Shown here: positions 1 to 6,748 of the stretch, piece after piece
How positions within the stretch are numbered: the first letter of the stretch is position 1
Layout: every line of letters begins with the position of its first letter
From: CAYJAZ01 sp964369165
GTDB lineage: Bacteria > Desulfobacterota > Desulfovibrionia > Desulfovibrionales > Desulfovibrionaceae
DNA: 10,431 nucleotides
Reading direction: 5' to 3'
Assembly: GCA_964369165.1 (NCBI GenBank)
Contig: CAYJFE010000085.1
Location: forward strand, 1-10,431
Translations under genes and position numbers: made by a program
Notes under the pieces: model-generated
Seen by the model: the letters and a program-made list of their open reading frames with translations, nothing else
Told to the model about the DNA's origin: nothing
The model's database searches: none

Positions 1-94
1 GGCAAAGGGTTTTATGAAAAATGATGATACCATCGTTATTTGCTACATAATCGTCTGCATCTGCAGTAGTGATATTTTTAATTCCGTCTAACAT
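1..94 (-). CDS. N-terminal fragment of a probable thioredoxin/glutaredoxin-fold protein (partial)
   Basis: The ATG at 94-92 is preceded by AAAAGGAA at a suitable distance, and the frame stays open for 31 codons to the window edge. The protein begins MLDGIKNITT and has a hydrophobic beta-strand (GIIIF) followed by HKTLC, where the fragment ends. The next codon begins with C, so it could be Pro, as in a CPxC redox motif. A beta-strand leading straight into a cysteine is typical of thioredoxin-fold proteins, but the second cysteine is outside the window. It lies downstream of the TRAP permease on the same strand, with a hairpin-containing gap between them. It may be the last gene of that operon or the start of an independent redox unit. 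The assignment rests on 31 residues and is tentative. Confidence 0.45.
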   Translation of the reverse strand, partial: MLDGIKNITTADADDYVANNDGIIIFHKTLC

Positions 95-132
95 AATTTA
101 TTCCTTTTAATTTTACACTTAGTTGATATTGC

Positions 133-168
133 CCTCCAGCAGTGATTGTCTATTTTCACTACTGGAGG
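133..168 (-). other. Intercistronic RNA hairpin between the TRAP permease and the next gene
   Basis: Arms CCTCCAG-C-AGTGA (133-145) and TCACT-A-CTGGAGG (156-168) enclose a 10-base loop. On the plus strand the central pair is a C/A mismatch. In the minus-strand transcript it becomes U-G, giving a continuous 13-bp stem. No T-tract follows, so this does not look like an intrinsic terminator. A second small hairpin, TACTGC/GCAGTA with an AAAAA loop on the minus strand, lies at 179-195, directly after the permease stop. Likely roles are mRNA 3'-end protection or processing between genes. Confidence 0.6.
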
Positions 169-204
169 TATTATCATGTACTGCTTTTTGCAGTAGAGTT
201 TAGT

Positions 205-2127
205 TTATTCAACAACACATTCTAATTCTTCAGGTTTTGTTTTTAGGAAGAGTGGGTTTGCAACACCTTTTTTTAATCGTACTAAATACATGATTACAAA
301 GATTGCTATACCTGCACAACCAAGCATTATTGAAGTTGTGCCAGATTCAAGGCCACTTATTGTACAGATTACTGCACTGATAAGCATAAGGGTGCGCTCA
401 ATAGTATTGAGCTTTCCTCTCCAATAACCCCATGTTGCGATAGCTATTGAAGCAGCTGAAATAACAAGCATAGTAAGAGCTACGATTGCTTCTAAAGGAG
501 CTTGTGCTTCTAAAGTAACGATAGGATTGAAGATAGCAAAATAAGGCACGATAAAGAATGGAAGTGCAAACTTTAATGATTCCCAACTGGTTTCCATGAA
601 GGAAACTTTCAGCATACGTGCCGCAACCATTGAAGAACCAGCGATTGGCGGTGTGATGTTTGAGAGGAATGAGAAATAGAAGCAGAATAGATGTGTTGCA
701 ACAATAGAAACACCTAAATCTTTCATGCTAGGCGCAACAACCAAGGCTACAACCATGTAAGCAACTGGTGGAGGAAGCGCACAGCCAAGCAATATGCAAA
801 GTATCATTGTGAAGAACAATGAAGGAAGCATATAACCACCTGAAAGAATTTGGATAATTGCTGAAAGTTTTGGGCCAGCATTTGTAAGATTTATCATAGA
901 GATAAATATTCCAATCATTGCAAGAACTAAAGCTAAAGTTGCCATTTGTTCACAGCCTTTTACAAAACCTTCAAGCAAGCTTTTGAAGCTGAATCTTGTT
1001 TGCGCTCTTGCCATTGCCACAACAATAAGAGTGATAGTTGTCCAAAAAGCTGAGAATGCGGGGGAATATCTGCTGAATAGAAGGTAGCAAAGAATTGTAA
1101 TTGGAATAAGAAATACAGGGAAACCTAAGCGGATAGCGCTTGGTTCATAGCTCACAAAGCAAAGCGGGATGTTATCACGTTTGATAATAAGAATAACACC
1201 TAAGAATAGGCCAAAATAATAGACGGCTGCTGGAATAATGGTTGCTGGAACTAAATCAACATAGGACATATTTAAAAAACTTGCCATAATAAAGATCGCA
1301 ATACCCATAACAGGAGGAGTAAGGCCGCCACCTGTTGATGAACAGGCTTCAATACCACCAGCAATAGTAGGCTTAAACTTTGCTTCTGTCATCATTGGAA
1401 GTGTAAAAGAGCCAGCAAGAGCTACGTTTACCATAGCACCACCAGTACACATACCAAGAAGTGAAGAGGACATAACAGAACCTATAGCAGAACCGCCACG
1501 CATCTTGCCACCAATATAGCGGCCAATAGCTTGGAAGAACCTTGTTATACCTACGCTTTCAAACAATGAACCAAATATAATAAAGAAAAACATAACATTT
1601 GCAGAAGTGTTAAGCATCATTCCATACACACCTTCAAAGCCGATACCCATGTTTGACAAAACAAGTTTAGGATCAAGGTATGGATGCCCTAATGGGCCTG
1701 GAATCAGGTGGCCGAAAAATGCGTATAAAACTGCAACACCTGTAAGAATTGGGAAAACCAATCCCCAGTAAAGGTATGTCATAAACATAACAAGAACTAC
1801 AAGAGTTATGCCTACAATCATGTCGACAAATTCTGGAAAACCTGCCCACATATGCAGTCTTTCGTATTCAATATGAATAAATAGACAGGTGGCAAGAGAA
1901 ATAACTAAAGTAACAGCCCAAAATATTTTGAGAAAATTGTTTTTAGCCGCACGAATACCCATTAAGCATATGACTGTAAAAGCAAGTGCTAAATGTATAT
2001 TTTGATGCAATAAGGCATTTACAAAGGGAACGAATAGATAAACAGCATGATATAAAACCATTACTATAGCTACCAAGGTAAGCACTTTATCTAAAATGTA
2101 ATTGTTTTTATTGGTTGGAGTATCCAT
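205..2127 (-). CDS. TRAP transporter fused permease (4TM/12TM, DctQ-DctM type, TAXI class)
   Basis: This 640-residue polytopic membrane protein has the size of fused TRAP permeases that pair with TAXI binding proteins. Residues about 10-135 carry the small DctQ-like part (hydrophobic segments near 13-37, 45-60, 68-86 and 103-138). The rest is the large DctM-like channel. The DctM signature is clear at about 260-285: EACSSTGGG, then LTPPVMGIAIFIMASF. A second conserved block is RGGSAIGSVMSSSLLG (210-225). These systems use the sodium or proton gradient for high-affinity uptake of small organic anions delivered by a periplasmic binding protein, here the gene immediately upstream. The ATG is preceded by TTAAGGATAAAGT, a good ribosome binding site. 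The gene is intact. The substrate cannot be read from the sequence. Confidence 0.93.
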   Translation of the reverse strand: MDTPTNKNNYILDKVLTLVAIVMVLYHAVYLFVPFVNALLHQNIHLALAFTVICLMGIRAAKNNFLKIFWAVTLVISLATCLFIHIEYERLHMWAGFPEFVDMIVGITLVVLVMFMTYLYWGLVFPILTGVAVLYAFFGHLIPGPLGHPYLDPKLVLSNMGIGFEGVYGMMLNTSANVMFFFIIFGSLFESVGITRFFQAIGRYIGGKMRGGSAIGSVMSSSLLGMCTGGAMVNVALAGSFTLPMMTEAKFKPTIAGGIEACSSTGGGLTPPVMGIAIFIMASFLNMSYVDLVPATIIPAAVYYFGLFLGVILIIKRDNIPLCFVSYEPSAIRLGFPVFLIPITILCYLLFSRYSPAFSAFWTTITLIVVAMARAQTRFSFKSLLEGFVKGCEQMATLALVLAMIGIFISMINLTNAGPKLSAIIQILSGGYMLPSLFFTMILCILLGCALPPPVAYMVVALVVAPSMKDLGVSIVATHLFCFYFSFLSNITPPIAGSSMVAARMLKVSFMETSWESLKFALPFFIVPYFAIFNPIVTLEAQAPLEAIVALTMLVISAASIAIATWGYWRGKLNTIERTLMLISAVICTISGLESGTTSIMLGCAGIAIFVIMYLVRLKKGVANPLFLKTKPEELECVVE

Positions 2128-2138
2128 ACTTTATCCTT

Positions 2139-2172
2139 AAAAAGTGGTGGACTATTATATATAATCCACCAC
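2139..2172 (-). terminator. Attenuator-like hairpin plus T5 between binding protein and permease
   Basis: The perfect 8-bp arms GTGGTGGA (2144-2151) and TCCACCAC (2165-2172) enclose a 13-base AT-rich loop. In the minus-strand transcript the stem is followed at once by five U residues (2143-2139). This matches a weak intrinsic terminator placed between the binding-protein stop codon and the permease ribosome binding site. Partial termination or 3' protection here would give more binding protein than permease, a ratio usual for binding-protein-dependent transporters. The short U-tract argues for partial rather than full termination. Confidence 0.6.
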
Positions 2173-2179
2173 AATAGTT

Positions 2180-3250
2180 TTAGTCAACTGTTACACCTTC
2201 AGGTAAAGGCAAGCCTAATCTTTTCATAGCCTTGAATACGCCAGGGTGGTAAAGAGCAACATCTGTGCCTGGAAGATAAGGAGAATCTGTCATGTATGAG
2301 AAACCTTCGTAGTATTCAGCAAGTCTTGCTTTGTTTTTATACATTGTGTAAACGATTTCTTCTACAACTTCGTCAGATACGTCTTTGTGTGTAAGATAGC
2401 CAACTGCAAAGCCTTTTACCCACACATCTTTCTCAATGCCAGGTGCTGAACCAGCTTTAAGCAGGATTGGTGATTGCACAAGATCTTTCGTTGGATCATA
2501 GGCAGCTTTGATAACTTCAGGATCTTCATTGATAATTGTGTATGCATTACCTGAGCTTATAACTTCCATTGTAGCTGGATCTGGAGTGATTTTTGTTGTG
2601 TAGTAATTGCCATTTTCGTCTGTGAGTAATTGGCAAAGAGCTGTACCCATGTGCACGTCAATACTGCCGTTTAATATAGCATCTTTTGAGTTCATAGCGC
2701 CAAGATATTGCCAGTCAACTTTTTCAAAATCGCCTAAAACTTTGTCAAAAAGTGGTTTATTAGGAAGAATTGATTGATTAGGACGAGCTTTTTCTGCTAC
2801 ACCAACTTTTCTTCCTTCCATTTCTTGAAGAGTAGTAATGTCATCTTCAAAAGTGATGTAGGGAGTTACAGCACCATTTACAATTGCAATAATGCGTGAA
2901 TCTGGATCTGGATAATCTTCATAAGGTGTAAGGCCTTGTGCTGCGTATTTTACAACTGGTAATACTGTGTTATAAAGATAGAAAGGCATTTTACCGTCTT
3001 GCATTTTATTATTGTTTTCAAAACGATAACGATAGACAAACATCATGCCTGGAGTTTGCTTTAGCAACAAAGAAACAGGGCTTTCAAATTCCTTGAATAA
3101 TGATTCCATCGCCATATCCATTGCGTAGGCTGATGTACCAAAAGGAAGAGTAAGAATTTCGAGATTAGTTTTTTCAACTGCTTGAGCACTCATTGGCTGG
3201 GCTAGAAAAAGGCTTACTAAAGAAGCACAAATAATTGACTTTAATTTCAT
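2180..3250 (-). CDS. TAXI-family TRAP transporter periplasmic solute-binding protein
   Basis: The 356-residue exported binding protein captures the substrate and delivers it to the fused permease encoded 52 bp downstream. I chose the ATG at 3250 because AAAGGA sits just upstream and the protein then begins with a classic signal peptide: MKLK, hydrophobic IICASLVSLFLA, and a likely cleavage after SAQA (residue 24). An in-frame GTG at 3277 would add nine residues ahead of the signal peptide and lacks a comparable binding site. The mature part begins with a beta-strand (LEILTLPFGTSAYAM) like the ligand-binding strand of TAXI proteins. It contains a mid-protein GSIDVHMG block and ends with an HPGVFKAMKRLGL helix typical of the family. 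TAXI ligands are poorly known (glutamate/glutamine in one studied case), so the substrate must be inferred from context, namely the hydrolase upstream. Confidence 0.88.
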   Translation of the reverse strand: MKLKSIICASLVSLFLAQPMSAQAVEKTNLEILTLPFGTSAYAMDMAMESLFKEFESPVSLLLKQTPGMMFVYRYRFENNNKMQDGKMPFYLYNTVLPVVKYAAQGLTPYEDYPDPDSRIIAIVNGAVTPYITFEDDITTLQEMEGRKVGVAEKARPNQSILPNKPLFDKVLGDFEKVDWQYLGAMNSKDAILNGSIDVHMGTALCQLLTDENGNYYTTKITPDPATMEVISSGNAYTIINEDPEVIKAAYDPTKDLVQSPILLKAGSAPGIEKDVWVKGFAVGYLTHKDVSDEVVEEIVYTMYKNKARLAEYYEGFSYMTDSPYLPGTDVALYHPGVFKAMKRLGLPLPEGVTVD

Positions 3251-3325
3251 GGTATAGTCCTTTGTATAAAAATTCACAAATTGAGTTTTATAATATATTT
3301 TTACTCTTGTAAAGCTTGCTTTTTT

Positions 3326-3361
3326 CTGTAAATCAACAAGTTTAGGCTTGCTGATTTACAG
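3326..3361 (-). other. Strong intercistronic RNA hairpin between hydrolase and binding-protein genes
   Basis: Arms CTGTAAATCAACAAG (3326-3340) and CTTGCTGATTTACAG (3347-3361) flank a 6-base loop. On the plus strand one position is an A/C mismatch. In the minus-strand transcript it is a G-U pair, so the RNA stem is a continuous 15 bp. It starts 16 bases after the hydrolase stop codon and is followed on the minus strand by A6, not a T-run, so it is not a standard terminator. It probably stabilises or directs cleavage of the polycistronic mRNA, or pauses RNA polymerase. No convincing new promoter lies between it and the binding-protein start. Confidence 0.65.
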
Positions 3362-3377
3362 GAAGAGCTTGTTATTA

Positions 3378-4958
3378 TTAGAGAACTTGTAATTCAGTGA
3401 TGTATTCACGTAATTGATCGTACAATTTTCTTGCGATTTCAGGTTCTTTGTCAATAATGTTATTGAGTTGGAATGGATCGTTGATTCTGTCGTAAAGTTC
3501 ATCTTTTTCAGGTACTTCACTTGAGCTTGCAGGTGTGCAAGTCCATTGATCTTTACCGTCAATAGTTGCTTCTTTTTTGTATTGCGCTTGAACATCGTCA
3601 TTATGCGCAGGAACATCGTCGCCAACAAAGTCATCACCAAAACCTGTTGCTCCAGTAGCTTCAAGGTGAGAGCTATCTGTGTCAGTATTATAGAAGTTTT
3701 TGATCATGTCGCCGGTTGATTCAGCATTTTTTACCCAGTGAATATATGAATATTCTTCTGTGTAAATAGCCCATGAGAAGGAATAGTAACCAGCGATTGC
3801 AAAGTCACGAACTTTTTCAACTTCACCAGAAGCCAATTTAAGAAGGCTGTGGCCTTGCATATCAGGGTGAACACCAATTCCAAGCCAGTCGCAAACTGTT
3901 GGAGCAACGTCGCATGATTGAACAAAACCTTTGATGCGTTGACCAGCTTTAATGCCAGGAGCACGTAAAAGAAGTGGTGTGTGCACTAATTCTTCATAAG
4001 GCCATGGGCGCATTTTACGCAAGAGGCCGTGACCGTGCTCGCCATTACCTAAAGGTTGGCCGTGATCAGAAACCATCATAAACAAGGTGTTTTCTTCAAA
4101 GCCCATTCTTTTAAGAGCATCAAGAAGTTTGCCAAGATATTTATCGCAAAGTGTTACCATTTCAGCATAAAGCATACGGATATGGTGGAGTTGTGGTTCT
4201 GTATATAAACCTTCAACTACGTCAGGGAAAGGCAAGAATTCGTCTTTTCCTTCATAGTCAGGGTCATACATACATTTCTTTTCAGGATCCCAAACTGATG
4301 GTGGATCCCATGGCTCGTGTGGATCAAATGAGTCGATCCAAAGATAGAATTGTTTTTGTCTGTCAACTTGTTCTAAATATTCAATAGCTTTATCTATTGT
4401 TTTAGCTACATAACGGTTTTCTTCTTTTTCACCGCCAAATTGACGTTGCGCTAAATATTTTTTCATTTCGCCGAAAGTTGCGTTAGCTACCGCAGGATTG
4501 TGTCTTTCAAGGTAAGCTGCGCTTGTTTTTTCGTCAAAATAATCTTCCATATTGAGGTGGAAAATAGGATCTTTTGCATAATAATCAGCATCGCCTTCAT
4601 GCCCGTGTGTGAACCATACTTTATCAAATCCGCGAGTGTAGCCGAATTTTGGAAGTCTGTACATTGGGCAGTCAAAAATAAGAGCTGTGTCTATTGGTCT
4701 ACCCCAGCAAAGATCTGCAATAGATGTATCTTCAGCAGTCATAGGAGTCCAACCAGCATAAGGAAGTGTATAGCGCCCTGTATGCATAGCACGACGACAA
4801 GGAATTGTAGGCACACCTTCAGTGTAAGAGTTTTCAAAAAGTACACCTTCGCGAGCAAGTCTGTCCATATTAGGTGTTTTAATCCAGTCATTACCATAGC
4901 AACCAAGATAGTTGAATTGTAGTGTGTCAAACATGAGCACAATAGCATTTTTAATCAT
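3378..4958 (-). CDS. Cytoplasmic sulfatase-fold hydrolase with a Thr-type active site
   Basis: This 526-residue member of the alkaline phosphatase/sulfatase superfamily hydrolyses a sulfate, phosphate or phosphonate ester. Visible features in order are an N-terminal metal-site strand NAIVLMFDTLQ (Asp11), the nucleophile loop PTIPCRRAMHTGR (residues 50-62), FDPHEPWDPP (His213), the second metal-site block VSDHGQPLGNGEHGHG (Asp298, His299), a WPYEELVHTPLLLRAPG block (319-335), and a C-terminal ELYDRINDPFQLNNI (487-501) like the usual sulfatase ending. Aligning TGR with the C-x-P-S-R-x3-L-T-G-R signature puts Thr51 at the nucleophile position and Cys54 at the usual Ser position. Formylglycine maturation is therefore not expected. 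There is no signal peptide, so the enzyme should act in the cytoplasm on an imported substrate. The start ATG has AGGAG 9 bases upstream. It is the first gene after the sigma-54 promoter. Sulfatase-fold assignment is firm; the bond cleaved is not known. Confidence 0.88.
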   Translation of the reverse strand: MIKNAIVLMFDTLQFNYLGCYGNDWIKTPNMDRLAREGVLFENSYTEGVPTIPCRRAMHTGRYTLPYAGWTPMTAEDTSIADLCWGRPIDTALIFDCPMYRLPKFGYTRGFDKVWFTHGHEGDADYYAKDPIFHLNMEDYFDEKTSAAYLERHNPAVANATFGEMKKYLAQRQFGGEKEENRYVAKTIDKAIEYLEQVDRQKQFYLWIDSFDPHEPWDPPSVWDPEKKCMYDPDYEGKDEFLPFPDVVEGLYTEPQLHHIRMLYAEMVTLCDKYLGKLLDALKRMGFEENTLFMMVSDHGQPLGNGEHGHGLLRKMRPWPYEELVHTPLLLRAPGIKAGQRIKGFVQSCDVAPTVCDWLGIGVHPDMQGHSLLKLASGEVEKVRDFAIAGYYSFSWAIYTEEYSYIHWVKNAESTGDMIKNFYNTDTDSSHLEATGATGFGDDFVGDDVPAHNDDVQAQYKKEATIDGKDQWTCTPASSSEVPEKDELYDRINDPFQLNNIIDKEPEIARKLYDQLREYITELQVL

Positions 4959-4995
4959 TGAGTTAGTCTCCTTTTATAAATTCTACTTTTCCTAG

Positions 4996-5011
4996 TGCAA
5001 CACTTGTGCCA
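4996..5011 (-). promoter_or_regulatory. Sigma-54 (-24/-12) promoter of the hydrolase-TRAP operon
   Basis: On the minus strand the sequence reads TGGCACAAGTGTTGCA. It matches the RpoN consensus TGGCAC-N5-TTGCA at every fixed position, with GG and GC at the required spacing. Transcription would start near 4985, leaving a leader of about 27 bases that contains the AGGAG of the hydrolase. A divergent gene for a sigma-54-dependent activator makes this call very strong. Confidence 0.9.
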
Positions 5012-5130
5012 AAAAAAACTTTATAAAAAACAATAGTTTAAATATTCAAGCTGTGAGAAAAAAAATCTGTAAACAAGAAAATAAATTCAAAATTGTAGAA
5101 AATGCTTGATATACAATGAATTTTATAATC

Positions 5131-5165
5131 CGTGAAAAAAAATAATAAAGCGTGAAAAAAATAAT
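5131..5165. promoter_or_regulatory. Tandem direct repeats: candidate upstream activator sites
   Basis: CGTGAAAAAAAATAAT (5131-5146) and CGTGAAAAAAATAAT (5151-5165) are near-identical and start exactly 20 bp apart, about two helical turns. A related TGTGAGAAAAAAAA lies near 5052-5065. The pair is about 145-180 bp upstream of the predicted sigma-54 start site, which is within the normal range for enhancer sites bound by NtrC-family activators. The A-tracts in 5011-5161 would favour DNA bending. Binding by the neighbouring activator is inferred. Confidence 0.45.
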
Positions 5166-5198
5166 TGATTAAATCTATAGACACAATTTCTCTTACTA

Positions 5199-5230
5199 TT
5201 GCTATTTATGAGGCTTTATTGTATATACAA
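5199..5230 (+). promoter_or_regulatory. Candidate sigma-70 promoter of the activator gene, overlapping a palindrome
   Basis: TTGCTA (5199-5204), a 17-base spacer and TATATA (5222-5227) form a plausible -35/-10 pair about 45 bases ahead of the activator start codon. The -10 element is embedded in the perfect 12-bp palindrome TTGTATATACAA (5219-5230). A similar TTGATATACAA occurs at 5106-5116. A regulator bound at the palindrome would block the promoter, so autoregulation is possible. Confidence 0.4.
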
Positions 5231-5272
5231 AAAATCATGACAAAATAAGCACAAGCAAAAAGGTGAAGCAAA

Positions 5273-6745
5273 ATGGACAAACTCTATAAATTGTTGACAG
5301 ACTACCTCATTGAAAGCGAGCCAAACCAAGATGTATTATTCAAAATTTTTGAATTTTTAAAGCAAGTTATTCCTTTTGAAAGAATTGCTTGCCATTCTAT
5401 AGAAAGAAAAACTCGTTTACTCACTACATTTATTGAATATTCCTTTAGTGAAAGAGTACCCTTGCATTCGTACTATATAGATGAGCTTTTGCCTTTGTCA
5501 GCGCTTGAAAAGATGCTTGGTGACGACCATATGAATATAGTAGAGGGTAAGAATCAATCAGTAGTGCCAACATTTATCAAAGAATTACCCTATGCTGTTG
5601 GCTCTTATATAGCTTTTTCGCTTTATGTTGATGATAAGAAAACAAAATATATGCTCTTGGGTTTTTATTCTTCAAAAGAAAATGCTTTTTCGCAAGAAGA
5701 TGTGGAATTGGTGAAAACTGTTCGCCCCACTTTGGAAAAAATTTTATTAGAACTTTTTTTAGATAATACACAACCTTATATTTATTTAGCTGATGTAGGC
5801 ACTCTGCCCTCAAGTTTTGAGGAGCAATTACGCAGCTGCCCTGGCATGAATGATGTGATGAAGAAAGTAGATACAGTTTCAAAATTTGATTCTACTGTTT
5901 TAATAAATGGACCATCAGGTTGTGGTAAAGAACTAGTCGCAGAAGTCATTCATTCTAATTCGCCAAGAAAAACAAAGCCTTTTGTAAAGATAAATTGTGG
6001 TGCTATTCCTGAATCTCTTATAGAAAGTGAATTATTTGGCTTTGAAAAGGGCTCATTCACAGGGGCTACTCAAATGCGAAAAGGTTATTTTGAGCAAGCA
6101 GACGGAGGAACAATCTATCTTGATGAAATAGGTGAGCTTTCCAAAACAGCTCAAACAAGGCTTTTGCGTGTGCTTGAAAATAAAACTATACAAAGAATTG
6201 GTAGTGAAAGAATTATAAATTTAGATATACGCATACTTTCTGCAACACACAGAGATCTATGGAAAATGGTGCAAGAAGGAGAATTTCGTGAAGATTTATA
6301 CTATCGCTTAGCAATCTTCCCTATAGAAGTGCTTCCTCTAAAACAGAGAAAAGAAGATATTCCTGTGTTGGTGCAGTATTATTACACTTTATTTACAAAG
6401 AAATTTCAATTGGAAAATCCACCTGTTATAAGCTATAAAACTGTGCGTAATCTTATCGAGCAGGAATGGGCAGGAAACGTAAGACAATTGCGTTCTGCAA
6501 TTGAAAGAGCTCTTTTAGAAGCTCTTGCTGATGAAAAAAATGAAATAGAATTTAATTTTTTGCCAGACACTGGTTCACAAATGAAAAAAGCTGGAAAAGA
6601 GTTTACAGCAGAAGAAATTATGGCATCTTTGGAAACTACTAAAGGCAAAATTCAAGGGAAAAACGGTGCCGCTGAAATGCTTGGTATAAATCCCGCAACG
6701 CTGAGAAGCCGCATGAAGGTTTTAGGTTTAGAATATAAAAAATAA
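5273..6745 (+). CDS. Sigma-54-dependent transcriptional activator (GAF - AAA+ - Fis HTH)
   Basis: This 490-residue enhancer-binding protein is encoded divergently from the operon it presumably controls. Residues about 1-165 look like a GAF-type sensor domain (IPFERIACHSI, then VGSYIAFSLYVD, then an EDVELVKTVRPTLEKIL helix), so it would bind a small ligand rather than be phosphorylated. The AAA+ domain spans about 185-415. It has Walker A GPSGCGKE (213-220), the sigma-54 contact loop GSFTGA (260-265, Ser replacing the usual Ala), Walker B GGTIYLDE (278-285), the arginine-finger segment REDLYYRL (339-346) and sensor II GNVRQLR (401-407). A Fis-type helix-turn-helix lies at about 445-487 (NGAAEMLGINPATLRSRM). 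The ATG has AGGTGA six bases upstream. It is the only sigma-54 activator in view, and the only sigma-54 promoter seen is the divergent one. No clear terminator follows it, only a weak 6-bp hairpin at 6793-6814. Confidence 0.93.
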   Translation: MDKLYKLLTDYLIESEPNQDVLFKIFEFLKQVIPFERIACHSIERKTRLLTTFIEYSFSERVPLHSYYIDELLPLSALEKMLGDDHMNIVEGKNQSVVPTFIKELPYAVGSYIAFSLYVDDKKTKYMLLGFYSSKENAFSQEDVELVKTVRPTLEKILLELFLDNTQPYIYLADVGTLPSSFEEQLRSCPGMNDVMKKVDTVSKFDSTVLINGPSGCGKELVAEVIHSNSPRKTKPFVKINCGAIPESLIESELFGFEKGSFTGATQMRKGYFEQADGGTIYLDEIGELSKTAQTRLLRVLENKTIQRIGSERIINLDIRILSATHRDLWKMVQEGEFREDLYYRLAIFPIEVLPLKQRKEDIPVLVQYYYTLFTKKFQLENPPVISYKTVRNLIEQEWAGNVRQLRSAIERALLEALADEKNEIEFNFLPDTGSQMKKAGKEFTAEEIMASLETTKGKIQGKNGAAEMLGINPATLRSRMKVLGLEYKK

Positions 6746-6748
6746 TAC

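Noticed and set aside
3251..3277. Upstream GTG start for the TAXI protein.
   Set aside because: It would place nine residues before the signal peptide, and the ATG at 3250 has the better ribosome binding site.
3287..3313. Possible internal promoter for the binding-protein gene (TTTACA and TATAAA on the minus strand).
   Set aside because: The spacer is only 15 bases and both hexamers are common in AT-rich DNA. The operon model with the sigma-54 promoter explains expression without it.
4795..4797. Cys54 of the hydrolase as a formylglycine site.
   Set aside because: It is followed by Arg-Arg-Ala-Met, not x-P-S/A-R, and it aligns with the Ser of the signature, not the Cys.
4500..4922. 140-codon plus-strand open frame opposite the hydrolase gene.
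   Set aside because: It lies wholly antisense to a well-supported gene, has no ribosome binding site and no family features.
5158..5170. Near match to an IHF site on the minus strand (AATCAATTATTTT).
   Set aside because: It misses one consensus base, overlaps the second direct repeat, and is not between the enhancer and promoter where IHF would be expected.
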